From positions 1,364,001 through 1,428,000 of the forward strand of contig JAHLEZ010000014.1 of assembly GCA_020726505.1 (NCBI GenBank): a stretch of DNA of 64,000 nucleotides, written 5' to 3'. Positions 1-12,120 of this stretch are shown one piece after another; positions within the stretch are counted from its first letter, which is position 1; the number at the start of each line of letters is the position of its first letter. This stretch comes from Leptodontidium sp. MPI-SDFR-AT-0119 (Eukaryota > Ascomycota > Leotiomycetes > Helotiales > Leptodontidiaceae). The notes under the pieces are model-generated. The model saw nothing but the letters and a program-made list of their open reading frames with translations. It searched no databases and had not been told where the DNA came from. The position numbers and the translations under genes were made by a program.

Positions 1-635
1 GGCATATCAATGACAAAGGCAGGATCATCCATCATGATCAGTTGATCAGGACTAAACGCGTCAGTTGATGATTTTTCTGTCCATGCAGGGATCTTACTGA
101 GCCTTTAAAGCACTGGCATCGAGCTCACTGTTGCGCGCAACCTTGAAAAGCGATCGCATGGTGTTCTGGGCCGTCTGCACGTCCACGAGAAGGTATTCCC
201 ATTGCTGATTGTAAACCTTGGTAACGCCATAGCTATCTGGTCAGTCAGGTCTGGGTAAGAGGCGAGGGGCTGCTTACAGGAGGTTGCTTTGGAGTCTCAA
301 TGCCATTGGTGCCTCTGGCTCGATGATGGTCTCGCATGCCTTCTTGACGTTGACATCGAGGATGGCCTTCTTAGTCACTTTCTTGGTGTTGGACTTTGCG
401 CCAAGCGTATCCACCAACCTGTAAAATCAGCCTTTGATCTGTATGACTGCTCTAATGCGCTAAGGTGTAGAGAAATAGGTTGTGCCAGAAGTTGACACGT
501 GAATAACCTGTTGGAAACGTACCAGATGGTTGCAACGCCATACTTGCGGCTTGTCAAGACTGCCAGAATGATCAGTAAACGCCCCTGCTAGCAATTGAAG
601 CTCCAGAGCAACTTACTTTCATGACTGTAGAACAT
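1..635 (-). CDS. rec8: Rec8-type meiotic cohesin kleisin, N-terminal part (gene runs off the window)
   Basis: The alpha-kleisin subunit of meiotic cohesin bridges the Smc1/Smc3 heads and holds sister chromatids together in meiosis. Five exons can be read on the minus strand: 635-617 (only 19 nt), 559-523, 418-278, 232-98 and 51-1, each joined by GT...AG with the frame kept. The spliced product begins MFYSHEILTSRKYGVATIWL, the typical Rad21/Rec8 N-terminal helix that docks on Smc3. It continues with an ALRLQSNLLYGVTKVY block and an acidic MMDDPAFV stretch. About 127 residues are visible. The DDPAF element and overall spacing look closer to Rec8 than to mitotic Rad21 (family knowledge). The remainder, including the C-terminal winged helix that binds Smc1, lies outside. 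Rad21 is the main alternative. Confidence 0.8.
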
Positions 636-1588
636 CTTGATTGCTCAACGCGTTGAGCTCGTTCTAACTCAAAACGGAGCTGTTCTGAACGAGGAGATCT
701 TGCAGTGAACGAGGACGCTCGCAGTCCCTTGAGAAGGTTACCAATGTAGATTCTGGAGAAAGACTGTGAGAGAACGTCGAACGTGGGAAGAGAAGGGATG
801 GTTGAGTTGAAAAGAAGGGAGGCGAGATAGACGGAAGAGAAGTAGAAGGTTGACCACAGAGCATCTAACTTACTTGGTGGAGTTAAGGTAAAGGTGAACT
901 CGCCTCCAAAACGACAGGAGCGAGTCACGTGGACCACCCGATTCAGGAGCCCACCCTCAACCTGTCCCTAATACGTCCTCGATACTATTTCAAGGCCTGA
1001 GTAGGTAGGCGTAGCTTGACTCAAGACAGCTTAGATACCTTTGAGACCTGACTGTAGAGCCCCAGCCCCTGCCAATTTTTGTAAAAGATCCAGCATCACG
1101 CACAGAACGCAACATCGACAGCATCAACCAAGAGAAAGACAGGAGGAATTTATGAAATCTTATTGTAAGGAGTGAATCTGCCATTTGCAAGAAACACTCT
1201 GGCTCGTTCGCCTGTTTGCTAAACCTGCAACATGCCTTGCTTTGCCTTGCCTTGATCCGCAGATCACCCAGACGCCATTCGTTGCCATCAACTCCATCCC
1301 ATCCCATCCAAATGCAAAGAACCAATTACAACGCGTCGAAGCCGCTCTATGCGTACCCCGTCCCAGCGTCAATGCAAGAATGCAATGCAAGCTCCAGTCT
1401 AGCAGAAAAACTCCAGGCCACCGACCATTGTTTAAAGGCCAGGCCAACGGCAATGAACAAATGAAAATGAACGCCATCTGTTGTGCAAGAATTGAAGTCT
1501 GCAATCTGGCTTTTCACGATATAACCCCCTTCCTTACTTCTCTATTCCCTTCTAGTCGTGATCTCGTTAACGTCGAGCTTTCTGGTGA
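636..1588. other. Intergenic: rec8 upstream region and 3' flank of the channel gene
   Basis: This stretch lies between the rec8 start and the stop codon of the TRP-like gene, both on the minus strand, so it holds the rec8 promoter and the channel gene's 3' UTR. The open frames here show no domain and no splice-linked continuation. I see no RNA gene. Confidence 0.6.
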
Positions 1589-4430
1589 TTAATTGGCAGA
1601 AGTGACTCGTTGGTTCTGGTATTGTCTTTGCTGTTCTCTCGTTGGTGTTGAGGGACGCAAACTGGCATGAGATGGCTGGGGCCGAACAAGTGGCATCCCA
1701 GAAATCGAGTTGTTGACAGTGTTGTGTCCGCTGACATGTCTTGATGGGGTATTGAGTGGCGAGGCTCTACCATTATCCTCCTGCCAGTTCTGGAAGTCGC
1801 GTGAACTCCAACTTGCTCTGTGAACCCGAGCACCGTATGGGACATTGCCGTATGATGAGTAGTGACTGCGCATGCTACCCGCCATGGAGTTCGCTCTGCT
1901 GCCACGAGGACCAGTGAGCGAGTGTTGCGAAGCCGCTGGGTTGAAGTCGGCCATGGCCGGAACGAAGTCGATGTCTTCATCCTCAATCTTAGGTGCACGG
2001 CGAACGTTCTGCACAGTGAAGTATGGCTCCTTTGGTTCCTCAGGCTCCGGAGGTGGTGGTGGGGGAAGATCCTTCTCCTTCTCCTCGAGATGTCCGAAGT
2101 ACTTTAGACGGATGTCTCCCATGCCATGTGGTCTGAACTCTTCGTGGTTACGTGTGAGCGACATGTAGCTGGAAATGGCGCCCAAGACAATGAGAATCAT
2201 GACACCGATAACAAGGAAGCCTTGGATCACGATGATAATAACACCAACAACGGTTGTTGGAATCCGAGCAAGATTGAGCTTAGGGAGGAAGGCAATTGAA
2301 AGCCCAGCAGTTGCCACCTTGCTCAAACCAAGCATCCAGACCGCCAAAGCAGTATTTCGTCGTCCCTCGAAAGGATTGATCGAAACAATGGCAATGAATG
2401 CGATGATCTCCCAGATGAAAAGACCAATTACTTGGGCAGTTGGATTGTTGCGTGCCCCACCTACGAAGCAAGCACGTACGAATTGGTAGATGACCCAGAA
2501 GGAAAAGAACCACCAACGCGTACGTCTGTATCGAGCAGAAAGCCATCCGAAGCGCTTGGTGTAGTTAGTGTTCTGGTGGACGCTTTCCTCTGCTTGCTCG
2601 TTGTCCACGAATTTGATTTGGAAGAATGATAGGGATCCAGCGGTCTTAGCCTTGTCTTCCTCATCCAGGGAGCTTTCACGGACAGTGCTGTACCATGGAA
2701 TAAACTTCATGATCTTCTTGCGTCTGAAGTGGATTCGATCGGGAGAAGACTCGTACTTGCCGAACCGAACTCGATAGAAGCAGGCATAATAGCAGACTCC
2801 GAGTCCACCGACAAAGAATATTAGAAATACGATGACGGCGATTGCAATAGGTCCGGCCTTTCCTCCATATGAGAATTGGTACAGTGCCAATGTCATCATC
2901 ATGAAGAAAGCAATGAACAATGTTCGGAGAACAATGAGTCCAATGAAACCAATCCAGTGTTCTCTGAAGATAACGAAGCGGTCCTTCTTCATCATGTCCA
3001 TGGCACTGAAACCCTCGAGAATCCATTTGAAGAGAGCCGTGGCGCCGATCAGGATGGCAATGATGATGAGGAGCCACAGGAATCCAACCATGAAGGCATC
3101 AGCAGCTGGAATATCGACGTGTGAGAGCGATCCAGCAAATCCAGACCAGTCTCCGGGAGTTGGAAGTCCGGGAGAAACAGGAACTCCCGCCCATTCGTAC
3201 AGCTTCGCCGATTGGGTGGTGTTTGATGCTCGCTTGTACAAGTGGCTAGCAAGTTGCTCACTCTTCTCGAGGCTGCGTTGGAAGATCGACCGTCCATAGA
3301 TTTGCTGCTGAAGTCCGCCGTTATTGTTCAATACCGTTGATCCTGCACCTCCAACTTGGCTTGCGTTCCCAGAAACTCCAGTGAAGCTGTTGATAGAGCT
3401 GATGATTGATGGGGTGGATATCATGCCAGCTGACCAGGCGAAGTTACTCCAGAAAGCGGGCAATACACTTGGCCAGTTCAAGGACAGCGCTCCGGAGAAG
3501 AAGATCGACTGAAAGACTTCGAAGACGACCAGTACAGACAAAGAATGGGCGTAGTGGGTTCGAATATGTGGTATGCTTACTCCATAAATTGCTGTAGCGA
3601 ACGATGCAATGAGGGCAATGAATGTGAAGACTCCCAAGGTGGATCCTACAGCTGCTGGGTGTGAGAAACTTGCTCCATTTCTCATGACAGCCGAGAAGCA
3701 GGCAATCTCGGTCCTGGAAGAGTTCGAGAAGAATCTCAGCATCAAGGTTCCTTCAAAGTCCGGGATACCCAAAGCGATAGGAGGAATTGCAGAAACATCT
3801 GATGTTGATACTGGAATGACAGCTCCACCTGTGATAGGAACACTGGCGTTCAACGGACAAAGACTACGGAAGTTAAAAGATGCTCGTCGAATGGGTAGTC
3901 CAGACAGAGTACTGACCTGCCAAAGTTCGCGTTACAAGGGTTGAAGACCAGATCGAACCTATCCTCTCCATCTACAGATCATATCAGTATTTCGTTCCGT
4001 TTTGTGTTCTCGAATTGTTTGTCTTACATGCATAAACAGAGATATACACTAGGATTAAGGTCAGCCACATGCCACGAAACAAAGGGTCGAATCTTCAAAA
4101 CATACACATTAGAGTCTCGTTCCTGAGATTGGTGGTGCCCGCGAGGTTGAACAGAACGGTCATATTATCGGCATAATAAGCTCCATCGAAGGACGTCAAG
4201 TTGATCAAGCTCTGTCCTCCCATACAGTCTCCAAAGTTCCCGCTGTACAATGCCGGGTATCTGTCAACCAGTAACGTGGATGTTTCCCCTGCCCCATTCG
4301 TGCCCTGTATCGTCTCCAGACTGCCGTCATCTTGTGCTCGTACTGAAGGTATTAATGTGCCGAAGATCGTGAGGGAGGAAACAATCGCGGTGGCCCATGA
4401 TGCTGGCCGTAACGAAGGAAAACGCGCCAT
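1589..4430 (-). CDS. Flc/TRP-like ion channel family membrane protein
   Basis: Fungal Flc/Pkd2 (TRP-like) family membrane protein, implicated in calcium homeostasis, cell wall integrity and flavin carriage. Exons: 4430-4106, 3971-3917 and 3863-1589, giving 884 residues. Residues 1-32 form a signal peptide ending VRAQ. The next ~170 residues are an extracytoplasmic ML-like domain with paired cysteines (CMGG, NPCNANFG, LCPLNAS). A long multi-pass TRP domain follows, containing IRTHYAHSLSV and NWPSVLPAFWSNFAWSAGMI, both typical of the family. The C-terminal ~150 residues are polar, with a PPPPPPEPEEPKEPYF segment. The tiny 55-nt middle exon restores the conserved cysteine region and supports the gene model. 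The family is clear; which yeast Flc it corresponds to cannot be decided by eye. Confidence 0.85.
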
Positions 4431-7228
4431 TGTTGAAAGAGAGTATTAGTTTATTGTAAGTCGAAGATCGAGGAAGGAAAACGGGGCAAGGCCCGGTGGA
4501 ATTGGTGTTGTCGGTCAGATCGAATAGGAGGTTGGAAATTCAATTCGTAGAATTTGTTGATGCAGCCCAAGGCTTGGTGACGTGAGCTTGCTTCCAGTTC
4601 GTCCAGCCTCCAGATGAAACGAAGCAGCCGGTGTTTTGGAAACTCGAGCTGCCCTTCTCCAATTGTTCGGTCGCAGATGGAAACGAGTGTTGCAGATGTT
4701 ATTAGGACTATCGGTTGCACGTTGAGGATAGTAATTGGATGTTGGAAGTATTTTGGTTGGCGTGGTTCCTTGGCTGGATGGCGTTCGAAGGTGAAAAGCC
4801 ACCAAGTTTCTCAGGACAACGATGGGCGGATTAGAGATTATGATCACCACTGCATCCCTCTTGGGTGTCGTCGAAGGGCGGGAGAGCGACAGTAAAGTCC
4901 TGGGACTGTCGACGACGATAACAGCGACGATGGGGGGTATGTTTGGGGGAGAACAAACGAATGTCGTGCGTGCCCTGGAAAGGGACCTGGGAGATAAAGA
5001 AAGTGGATGGCCAGCGGAAGTGGATACGATGATACGATGCGATGCGCTGCACCTCGAAGCCCGGCCGAGCTCTTGGGCTCGCTCAGCGCTACGCTAGTAC
5101 GAAGCACAAGCTGGGCAGACACTGCACTGACTGCCCTTGAACAAATCAGATCACAGCCGCTGACGAGAAGATCAGGAATCATATGTTTCTCTGCAGTAGC
5201 CTGACTCTCCCCAGGTGTGCTTGGAAACTACTGTAGAGCTGGGCAGAAGGGGAATTAATTGAAACATATGTACGCATCATCGAGGGATTGATTCCCATTT
5301 GCATGTCTATGTACGAGTAATGCAAGTTATGCCACCTGTATGGTGTCCTATGATCAACACTTAACTCCACTGCCAGCAGATCATACACAAGCCTGCCTCA
5401 AACCCAGGTTCGGCTGCCAGAGAATAAAACAAAGTAAAACCAAACGAAACCAAACGAAACCTGGAACAAGCCGGCGACGGCAATGTCGATCGTCTTTACA
5501 CATCATTCATTCATCAGCCGAGTTGTCTCTGCCATACCATATGAAACAAATACCTTGATCGGCCTTCTATTTGTCTACCAAGGGAACAAACCGTACCGGT
5601 AGGTCAAACTCAACATCATAATGACCAAACATATATCCTTCTACAAATGAAATTAAATAAATTAAAGCCAGCCGTACAGATTGAGTTCTGCATCAGCTTG
5701 TCGGTCAGCCTGCAAGGGCATATTTTAATAAGGTTGTCATTAATTACCGCCCTCACTCACTCACCCAAAGATATCGCATTCCTCAGGCAAGTCAATCTCC
5801 ATACCTATCAGCCAGCAGCAGCCACAACAAGACAGCCTGCATCTCCATCGGGAAGCTCATAACATCTCTTCATTATCAATTTACCAGCAAAGTACCTCCG
5901 GAGCCACCTACCGTACTCTACCATTCCTAGGTATCCAACCCTGCCAATCCCACCCTTCTTTCCCCCCTTCATGAAATAACCCTCATGCCCAGCCCAAGAA
6001 ATAATTACCCCGAAATACCTGCTTTTCCCCAGAAAGTTCAAACCCGACAGCTGAGCGAATGCGAATCTTGAAAAATCCCCAAAAACAGGGCAGGTAAGTC
6101 CTCCCGACTTGGCACAAGCCTTGGATTACGGTCACGGCATCTTCGGATACGATACGATGCACGCCCACGCCCACCAGCCTGCAAGCGATCTGTGTGGCTG
6201 GAAACCCTGACTGGCATACCAGCCACGCCAAACAATTTTACTGACTACTGCAGAGCTAACCAAGGAGGAACAGGATAACGAAAACGAAACTCTTCTCTTT
6301 TAGGATTCAAAGTCAACAAAGTCTCATGATGAAGACGCAAACCAAAGTTTTGAGGCGATTCTTCTGTACTGTACAGAGAGACAGAACGTCTTACCGCTGT
6401 CACTAACTACTAACCACCGACACCTCATGTCATGAATCCAGACCATCGCTTCCTTCTCTTCACCGCTCGTGCATATCTCTATCTGCAGCTAAAGTCGAAC
6501 CTCGACCCGGGTGTTGTCTGTCGTCGCTTAATCCCAACCTCTCCTTCCTTGCCACCTCACTGTCACCAGTACTAACTCGTAGTTAGAGCACCACGCAAAC
6601 ATCGAATTCTAAAAGTGTCCTCACACCGATCGCATCATCTCGATCGCCTGCCATATTTACCCCGCATCGGTACCTACTGTAGGTACCGAAGAACCGCACT
6701 CCAATACCCAACTCAGATCCACATCCCACCACATCCCATCCCATCCCATCCCATCCTCCAACTAAGCAAGCACTCGAATAAACAAAGCATTTATCTTAAC
6801 AATCACAACATTGCTAGCTTACGCTCTCGCATACTCTTTGACCTTTATTATCCCAATATCATTTAACCTAACCCCGCATTAACTAACTCCCCTCCCTCTC
6901 TGCTTCTCCTCGCTTCCTTCTAACTCTTCCCTCCCCTTTAACTTAACCTAACTAAGCGACACTTGATTTCTTGATTGCCTGTGTCAATTGAAACCCATTT
7001 GTCACATCTTGCCAAGTCCGGGGACAATGTATGGGGAGATGGTGAGTAGGTAGTCAATGTACTGGCCCCAGCAATCGCAAGATAGAAATATTCCAGAGAT
7101 AGCACCCAAAAGTGTCTTTGCATACCCAGGCACCACTCTCCACGCCATCCAAGAATAAAATCCCAAACTTTCTACAGCAATTTCTAGCACTGGTTCACCA
7201 CATCTTTCCGAGGACCATCTTGGGCCCT
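4431..7228. other. 2.8-kb intergenic region with pyrimidine-rich and CATCC-repeat tracts
   Basis: Lies upstream of the TRP-like gene and downstream of the DUF6594 gene. It holds a CAAACGAAAC-like short repeat near 5435-5460, a CATCC microsatellite at about 6723-6757 and a perfect palindrome at 6667-6689. The ORFs here lack recognisable domains, and I see no tRNA. Confidence 0.5.
6667..6689. repeat. Perfect palindrome, 10-bp arms and 3-nt loop
   Basis: TCGGTACCTA is followed by CTG and its exact reverse complement TAGGTACCGA. It could form a hairpin or act as a dyad binding site. It contains the ACCTA/TAGGT word that recurs in many intergenic regions of this window. Confidence 0.6.
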
Positions 7229-8344
7229 TCATACGTTACCACCGTTGGGGCTTCCAAGTTGCAAAAACACCATCAGGACAGCCGAATAGCTATCAAAACG
7301 ATTAGTAAGACATTTTTATTAAGAAAATAAGAAGATCACTCACGCAGCAGTAGCCGCCAAAGTCTCAAACGGCTTCGCAACAGTAGCATAAGAAACCAAT
7401 CCCAAAAACACCACTACAAACACCGTAATAACAGCCAACTTGAGCACACTCCTATCCAACGCCTGCAAAATCCACATAGGAGCTAGCAACATCACAGTCC
7501 CAATACCGACAATCAGCACGGTCACGAATCGATCGATCCGCTTATCTGACGTATAGGTGATCACGTCTTGGTCGTAGAGAGGGAGATTGGGAGCTTCGTC
7601 GGATTTCCACAGAGACGAAATGCGGAATGTGCGAGATCGGTCGAGTAGTCTTCTAAGTGGTGCTTTTTCCTTTGGCACGACGCTGAAGACGTCTAGTGAG
7701 TGGGTCAGGTATGTCTGCTCCTCGGGTGAGATGGCGTGCCCGCCGTGGTTGTAGTGCCAGTTCTGCACGCTCTTAAGATCCTGTCTTGCGGCTTGAGGGA
7801 ACTTTTTCAGTTCGGCTTGCTGGAGCATGAATGCATCTATACCATCCCTCAGCTTAGCTACCAAATGGCTTCTGTTGGAGTATAGGGAAGGGAGGGAGAA
7901 CGAACTATACTTCGTCAAAGCTTCGACAATTTCGCACATCAACTCACTCCTCTCCTCTTGATCGTCTCTAAAGGATCCATTGTGCACATCCACAGCATCT
8001 CGCCTATTATAAGTCCTATCCAATTCCTCCAACTGCTCTTCTAACACTGATACTCTATCCTGTAGTGCAAGAGCTGCTCGAGTATTCAACGCCGCAAAAC
8101 GTCGGACAATGTAAAAGTCATTCTCCGAGGCGATGAAGTCGGCATATCCACGATAGCCTATATATTTCCAGGGCTTCTTCTCGACCTCCTCTAGCGTTAA
8201 TGGTAGTTCTGGTGGTAGGCTCGGAATGGACGATCGAATGGACGAGCTCCCGGTTGTGGATGGCGGCGAGGACGGCTGCGTGGATGTTTGGAGCTCGATG
8301 CTTAACGTTGTTTGATTTGACATATCGTCGACAGTATCATGCAT
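7229..8344 (-). CDS. DUF6594 family membrane protein
   Basis: Two exons, 8344-7344 and 7289-7229, give 353 residues. The first ORF appears to end at TGA, but a strong GTGAGT donor sits exactly there. Splicing to the downstream exon restores the C-terminal ATAAYSAVLMVFLQL segment usual in this family. After a Ser/Pro-rich N terminus (1-50) comes the DUF6594 signature YRGYADFIASENDFYIVRRF (65-84), then a coiled coil around 92-110. Three closely spaced membrane helices lie near the C terminus (about 272-293, 301-322 and 328-345). The family is abundant in filamentous fungi and has no assigned biochemical function. The start at 8344 is the first in-frame ATG; a second ATG lies seven codons downstream. 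Confidence 0.8.
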
Positions 8345-8849
8345 TTGCTGCCTCTTCGGAGAGAGGATAGCTTGGTGTCGTTATCAGAAGACGAGGCTGC
8401 GGCCACTCGGTTGCAGATGACAAGGTCTTCTCGATCTGTCTGCAAAGCTTGATCCAATGAAATCCTGCCTGTCTTGCAATGATCCTCAAAGCACTTCATG
8501 CCAAATTACCGTTCTTGTTGTGTTTCAACAGTATTCTGTTTTCACCGACGATAGTCGTAGGATTGTGTATGCCTTGCATGGCTCAGCCCCGAAGTCCTGT
8601 CGCTCGATAGGCTGGATCTGAAAGCTGCCTTGCCTCGGCGGACAGCACAATCGGGCCTATTCAGCTCGAAAGGGTGCTAGTAATACATACTGTACTCTGC
8701 AGAACAAGTTTATCAAACCAGCTCTTCATCGTCGAAATTCGTGTGAGCTATCTGAGAACCTTCCACGTCTGGGAACCACCACCTCGTTCCGATTTCCGAT
8801 TTCCAGTTTCGGAATTCATGCCAAATTGAATTATTCTTCATTGCCCGAG
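8345..8849. promoter_or_regulatory. Shared upstream region of two divergent genes
   Basis: About 500 bp separate the DUF6594 gene (minus) from the next gene (plus), so both promoters must lie here. The stretch holds no convincing ORF, and I see no unambiguous TATA box. Confidence 0.5.
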
Positions 8850-10316
8850 ATGGCCACTCTTCGACAGCCTGATGTCCGAAAGCCAGGCGCATCAAGATGT
8901 GTTTCACGCTCCGAGGCGGTTGATATTCAATCGAATATCAACCAAGACCTGTATGATACTCCACGCTCTCCACAAACTCAGTACGGTGCCCCAATTCTTC
9001 GACCATTGCCGCCCATTAGTCCTACTCCATGGGCTGCTGCTGGCGACGTCCGTCGCAGAACATCACGAGCAACTGTCGAAACTCCTCCATCTCCAAAAGC
9101 CAACGCGAAGGCATCACAGAAGAAGCAAACTGGCGTTGTACACTCGGCCCAGGGAGCAGATAAAGATGAGAGCGACTCAGATGAAGATCGGAAGAGGAAC
9201 AGGAACGGGCCAGAAGGGGAAGTGGACCCGGATGAGTTCCGCCAAATCCCAAAGAGTCGACGACCTGCAGCAGCCATGTCAACAGCCACCGTAGTCGAGG
9301 AAAGCCCGGAAGCGCTTTCTGAAGCGCTTGTAACTGAGCTCATTGCCAACTGGCATGGTTTCCAGATCCATAGAAGCGAACACAAGTCCGAAAATGCGGC
9401 AAGAGAGCTGGTTCTACTCACTCTCGAGAATGGGGCTATCTCCTCCTCCAGTTCTAGCAGAGCAAAGGAACAGTTCTCAGAGATGCTGAGCAAGATTTTG
9501 AGTGAGGATTTGGAGACTGTAAACTTTGCAGAAGGCATCGTTGCACCGTATATCGATGGGAAACTGACGGACGCCGAAAGTAAGCGCGCAGTGGAGGACC
9601 TGCTCGTCGAAGTTGAAACCGCTGTGGTCAACACCCTCGGAACGTCTCCTTTTTTCGTGCTTGCCACTGGACCAGACACGGCTTCTGGATTGGACACCCA
9701 CGATTTCTTACTCAAAATACTGAGACTAATGCATACGGATGACGCCTTCGCGGCAGAAGCAGATGTTGCCTTGGGCGATCTTATTAGAGGGATGGGGCCA
9801 TCACTGCTGTTGGAGTACCTAGCAAAGATGAGAGACATACCCAAACTCACCGGTGTCTTTCCAGGAGGGGAATTGTGGAATGCCTACGAACATTGGCGGA
9901 GGACAAAATTTCCTGGATTCAGCATGGGTGCGATCCAGGCAGCCGAAAACAAGAAGCGAGTAGAGATAATCGGCAAGACAGAATATACCTTTGTTCCTCG
10001 GTCAATGGCAAGGGTTAGAATTCTGGTCTTCAGCGGAGAGCGGCTCGTCTGCGAAAAGACAATTCCTGTTGCCACAATGAAGAAGCTTGGATGGCATCGA
10101 CATAGCTCGTGGATCAAACGGCCTGCAGACGAATGGTATTGGAGATACCGAGTGGGCACGTCAGAGGGTAATGAGTCTTACATCTTCAAGGAGCAGATGG
10201 ATGGCAAGGTCATAGGTCTCTGGTCACCAGATGGAGACATCGACTGGGATGCGGAGCATGAAAAGGCACTGCAAGAGGCTGGTGGGCTAGAGTTGGATTC
10301 TAGAAAGAGTGACTAG
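8850..10316 (+). CDS. Hypothetical protein, unrecognised, 488 aa
   Basis: One uninterrupted ORF. I prefer the ATG at 8850 (context GAGATGG) over the one at 8826, which adds only eight residues. Residues 1-130 are low-complexity, with Pro, Ser and charged runs (DKDESDSDEDRKRNRNG), and look disordered. From about 150 onward the protein is helical and acidic (SEALVTELIANWHGFQIHRS), without transmembrane segments or a signal peptide. The C-terminal ~100 residues contain a Trp-rich stretch (ADEWYWRYRV, GLWSPDGDIDWD). The codon pattern stays coding to the stop, and the antisense strand carries only a 290-codon shadow ORF. I do not recognise a family and assign no function. It sits divergently from the DUF6594 gene. 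Confidence 0.7.
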   Translation: MATLRQPDVRKPGASRCVSRSEAVDIQSNINQDLYDTPRSPQTQYGAPILRPLPPISPTPWAAAGDVRRRTSRATVETPPSPKANAKASQKKQTGVVHSAQGADKDESDSDEDRKRNRNGPEGEVDPDEFRQIPKSRRPAAAMSTATVVEESPEALSEALVTELIANWHGFQIHRSEHKSENAARELVLLTLENGAISSSSSSRAKEQFSEMLSKILSEDLETVNFAEGIVAPYIDGKLTDAESKRAVEDLLVEVETAVVNTLGTSPFFVLATGPDTASGLDTHDFLLKILRLMHTDDAFAAEADVALGDLIRGMGPSLLLEYLAKMRDIPKLTGVFPGGELWNAYEHWRRTKFPGFSMGAIQAAENKKRVEIIGKTEYTFVPRSMARVRILVFSGERLVCEKTIPVATMKKLGWHRHSSWIKRPADEWYWRYRVGTSEGNESYIFKEQMDGKVIGLWSPDGDIDWDAEHEKALQEAGGLELDSRKSD

Positions 10317-12120
10317 CTGGGTATCGTCTTGGCATTGATGACGGGAAGCTTCAATTTTCCTTTACTGAATGCTTCACTTCACAGGCCTACTTCACTTTGT
10401 TATTGAGAATTCTCAGTTGTGCATAAAATGTAGTGGAGGTTTACGATCATTTTCTTTCTTTCGCACTTTACGATATACTTGTTTCTTTCTTTAGTAATCC
10501 ACCCAGTTAACGCCCAAAAGTCCCATGATACAGTTCTCCCAGGAACCCCCCCCACCCCCCCCCCCCCCCCCAAGAAAACTCAACAAGACGCAGTATCAAC
10601 CATCCCACCCTCCTAACAACAGTACCCTACCTCACCAACTTCTGCCAACTCCAATAAAAGCTCTTATCCGTGCCATCAGTGCCCACAACCACATTCCCAA
10701 GATTCTTCGCGTTCCAGAACGCTCCTCCCTGCAAGAACTTCATCTACGCGGCGAGTTGCGAGCTATAGAACAGCGACCTACAGTAGTCTTCACATCCCCG
10801 GTGTTGAATTTGGAAGCTTAGATCGACTACTCCCCGATAGAGACCGGGTTTGTGGCGGTCTGATACGATTTCACAAGGTAACATACCTCATATATATGTA
10901 TATGCCCTGCGAGGGAAAGTAGATGTGCGTATCGAATACGATATTCTGGCTATTATTCCCCTAGCAGGGTTCCCAGACTTAGGGGCCAGCGAAGCCATCC
11001 GAGAGCATGACTGGGATTTGGCGGTGCGTTGCCGGATCTGGGAGAGGGCTGTGGTGTAGTATTTTGCTGAGGTGGGCGATAGATTCAGGGGTTTGCTTGA
11101 AGAAGGGGGAGGTGCGTTCTAGACGATTACTATTCATATTAAACTCAAAGCCATGGCAGCTATCGAGATTTTCGTCACTAATGAACGTACTAAGAGTATG
11201 GAATAACCACGGCCATTTTGGTGTCCCGATTCGGGTGGTGATGATAACCTGGTCCGTCCCATCCGTTGTTGACTTGCTCGCTCGCTTGCTCGCTAGAGAT
11301 AAGTCTCGCTTATCAGAAAGGGGGTTTCGTCAATAAATATACCTAGGCCCTACCTACCTAGTACAAGTAGTCAGGCCAGTCTAAGTTTCGAACCGAAATA
11401 ACTTTCAGGCGCTAAAGAGGGGCCGGAATATTGAGGTACCTTACCCTACCGAAATTTAACACAAGTATTGCACCGTCACTTTACAGAAAGGATGACAATC
11501 CCAGCTTTTCAATTTCGCTTTGTTCCATTTCAATTCAGCTCTCTTCTCTTATCTGCCATCATCCATTCTCGGTATACGTAGGTGCCTTTTTTCTGACTCG
11601 GCGTGCATGCTACAAGCATGCACTGTTGTTATCTACCTCCTCCCATTCCTCTCGCTCCCAATCTTTGTACCCTCCCTTCCAACTAACACCCTCACTCTCG
11701 CTCTTACCCTCCCACCACCTCTTCTCATCCCCTCTTCCTGGTGCAAGACCACCAGCTCGCTCCCAAAGACAAAAGAGACATGAACTAATGTAGTGTATTG
11801 CTCGAAGACGGAAAAACCAAAAGAGCCACCCGTTTGAAACCACCCAGCCCGATTCTTATCCACACGTTCGCTAAAATGCCTGTATCAATCATCCCTCCAT
11901 CCATCATCATCTCTCGTCATCAATCCATCCGTCGTCATCATCGTCATCAACGTCAACATCACTGAAATGAGCTAAACCATCCCTGCGAAAAAAGAAGAAG
12001 AGTGAGAAGTGATCTCATCTCAAGGAAAAATATCGAGCTCCATTGGCGAGGTGCTCCGAGTCTCATGTACAGAAACGAAACAGAGTCCGCCGGGATTTTC
12101 AAAGAGTAGGCCAGCCTACT
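10317..12120. other. Intergenic with poly-C tract
   Basis: 1.8 kb between the 3' ends of two convergent genes. It contains a C-rich tract (10546-10572) and a CCTACCTACCTAG block near 11350. Small ORFs in the pyrimidine-rich 11.4-11.8 kb segment have no domain or codon signal. I see no gene. Confidence 0.5.
10546..10572. repeat. Poly-C tract (8 C, A, 18 C)
   Basis: The run lies about 230 bp past the stop codon of the plus-strand gene. On the complementary strand it is a G-run able to form quadruplex structures. Its length may be affected by assembly error. Confidence 0.8.

Noticed and set aside
8978..9850. 290-codon minus-strand ORF
   Set aside because: Antisense shadow of the plus-strand gene 8850-10316; Ser-rich composition follows from the complementary codons.
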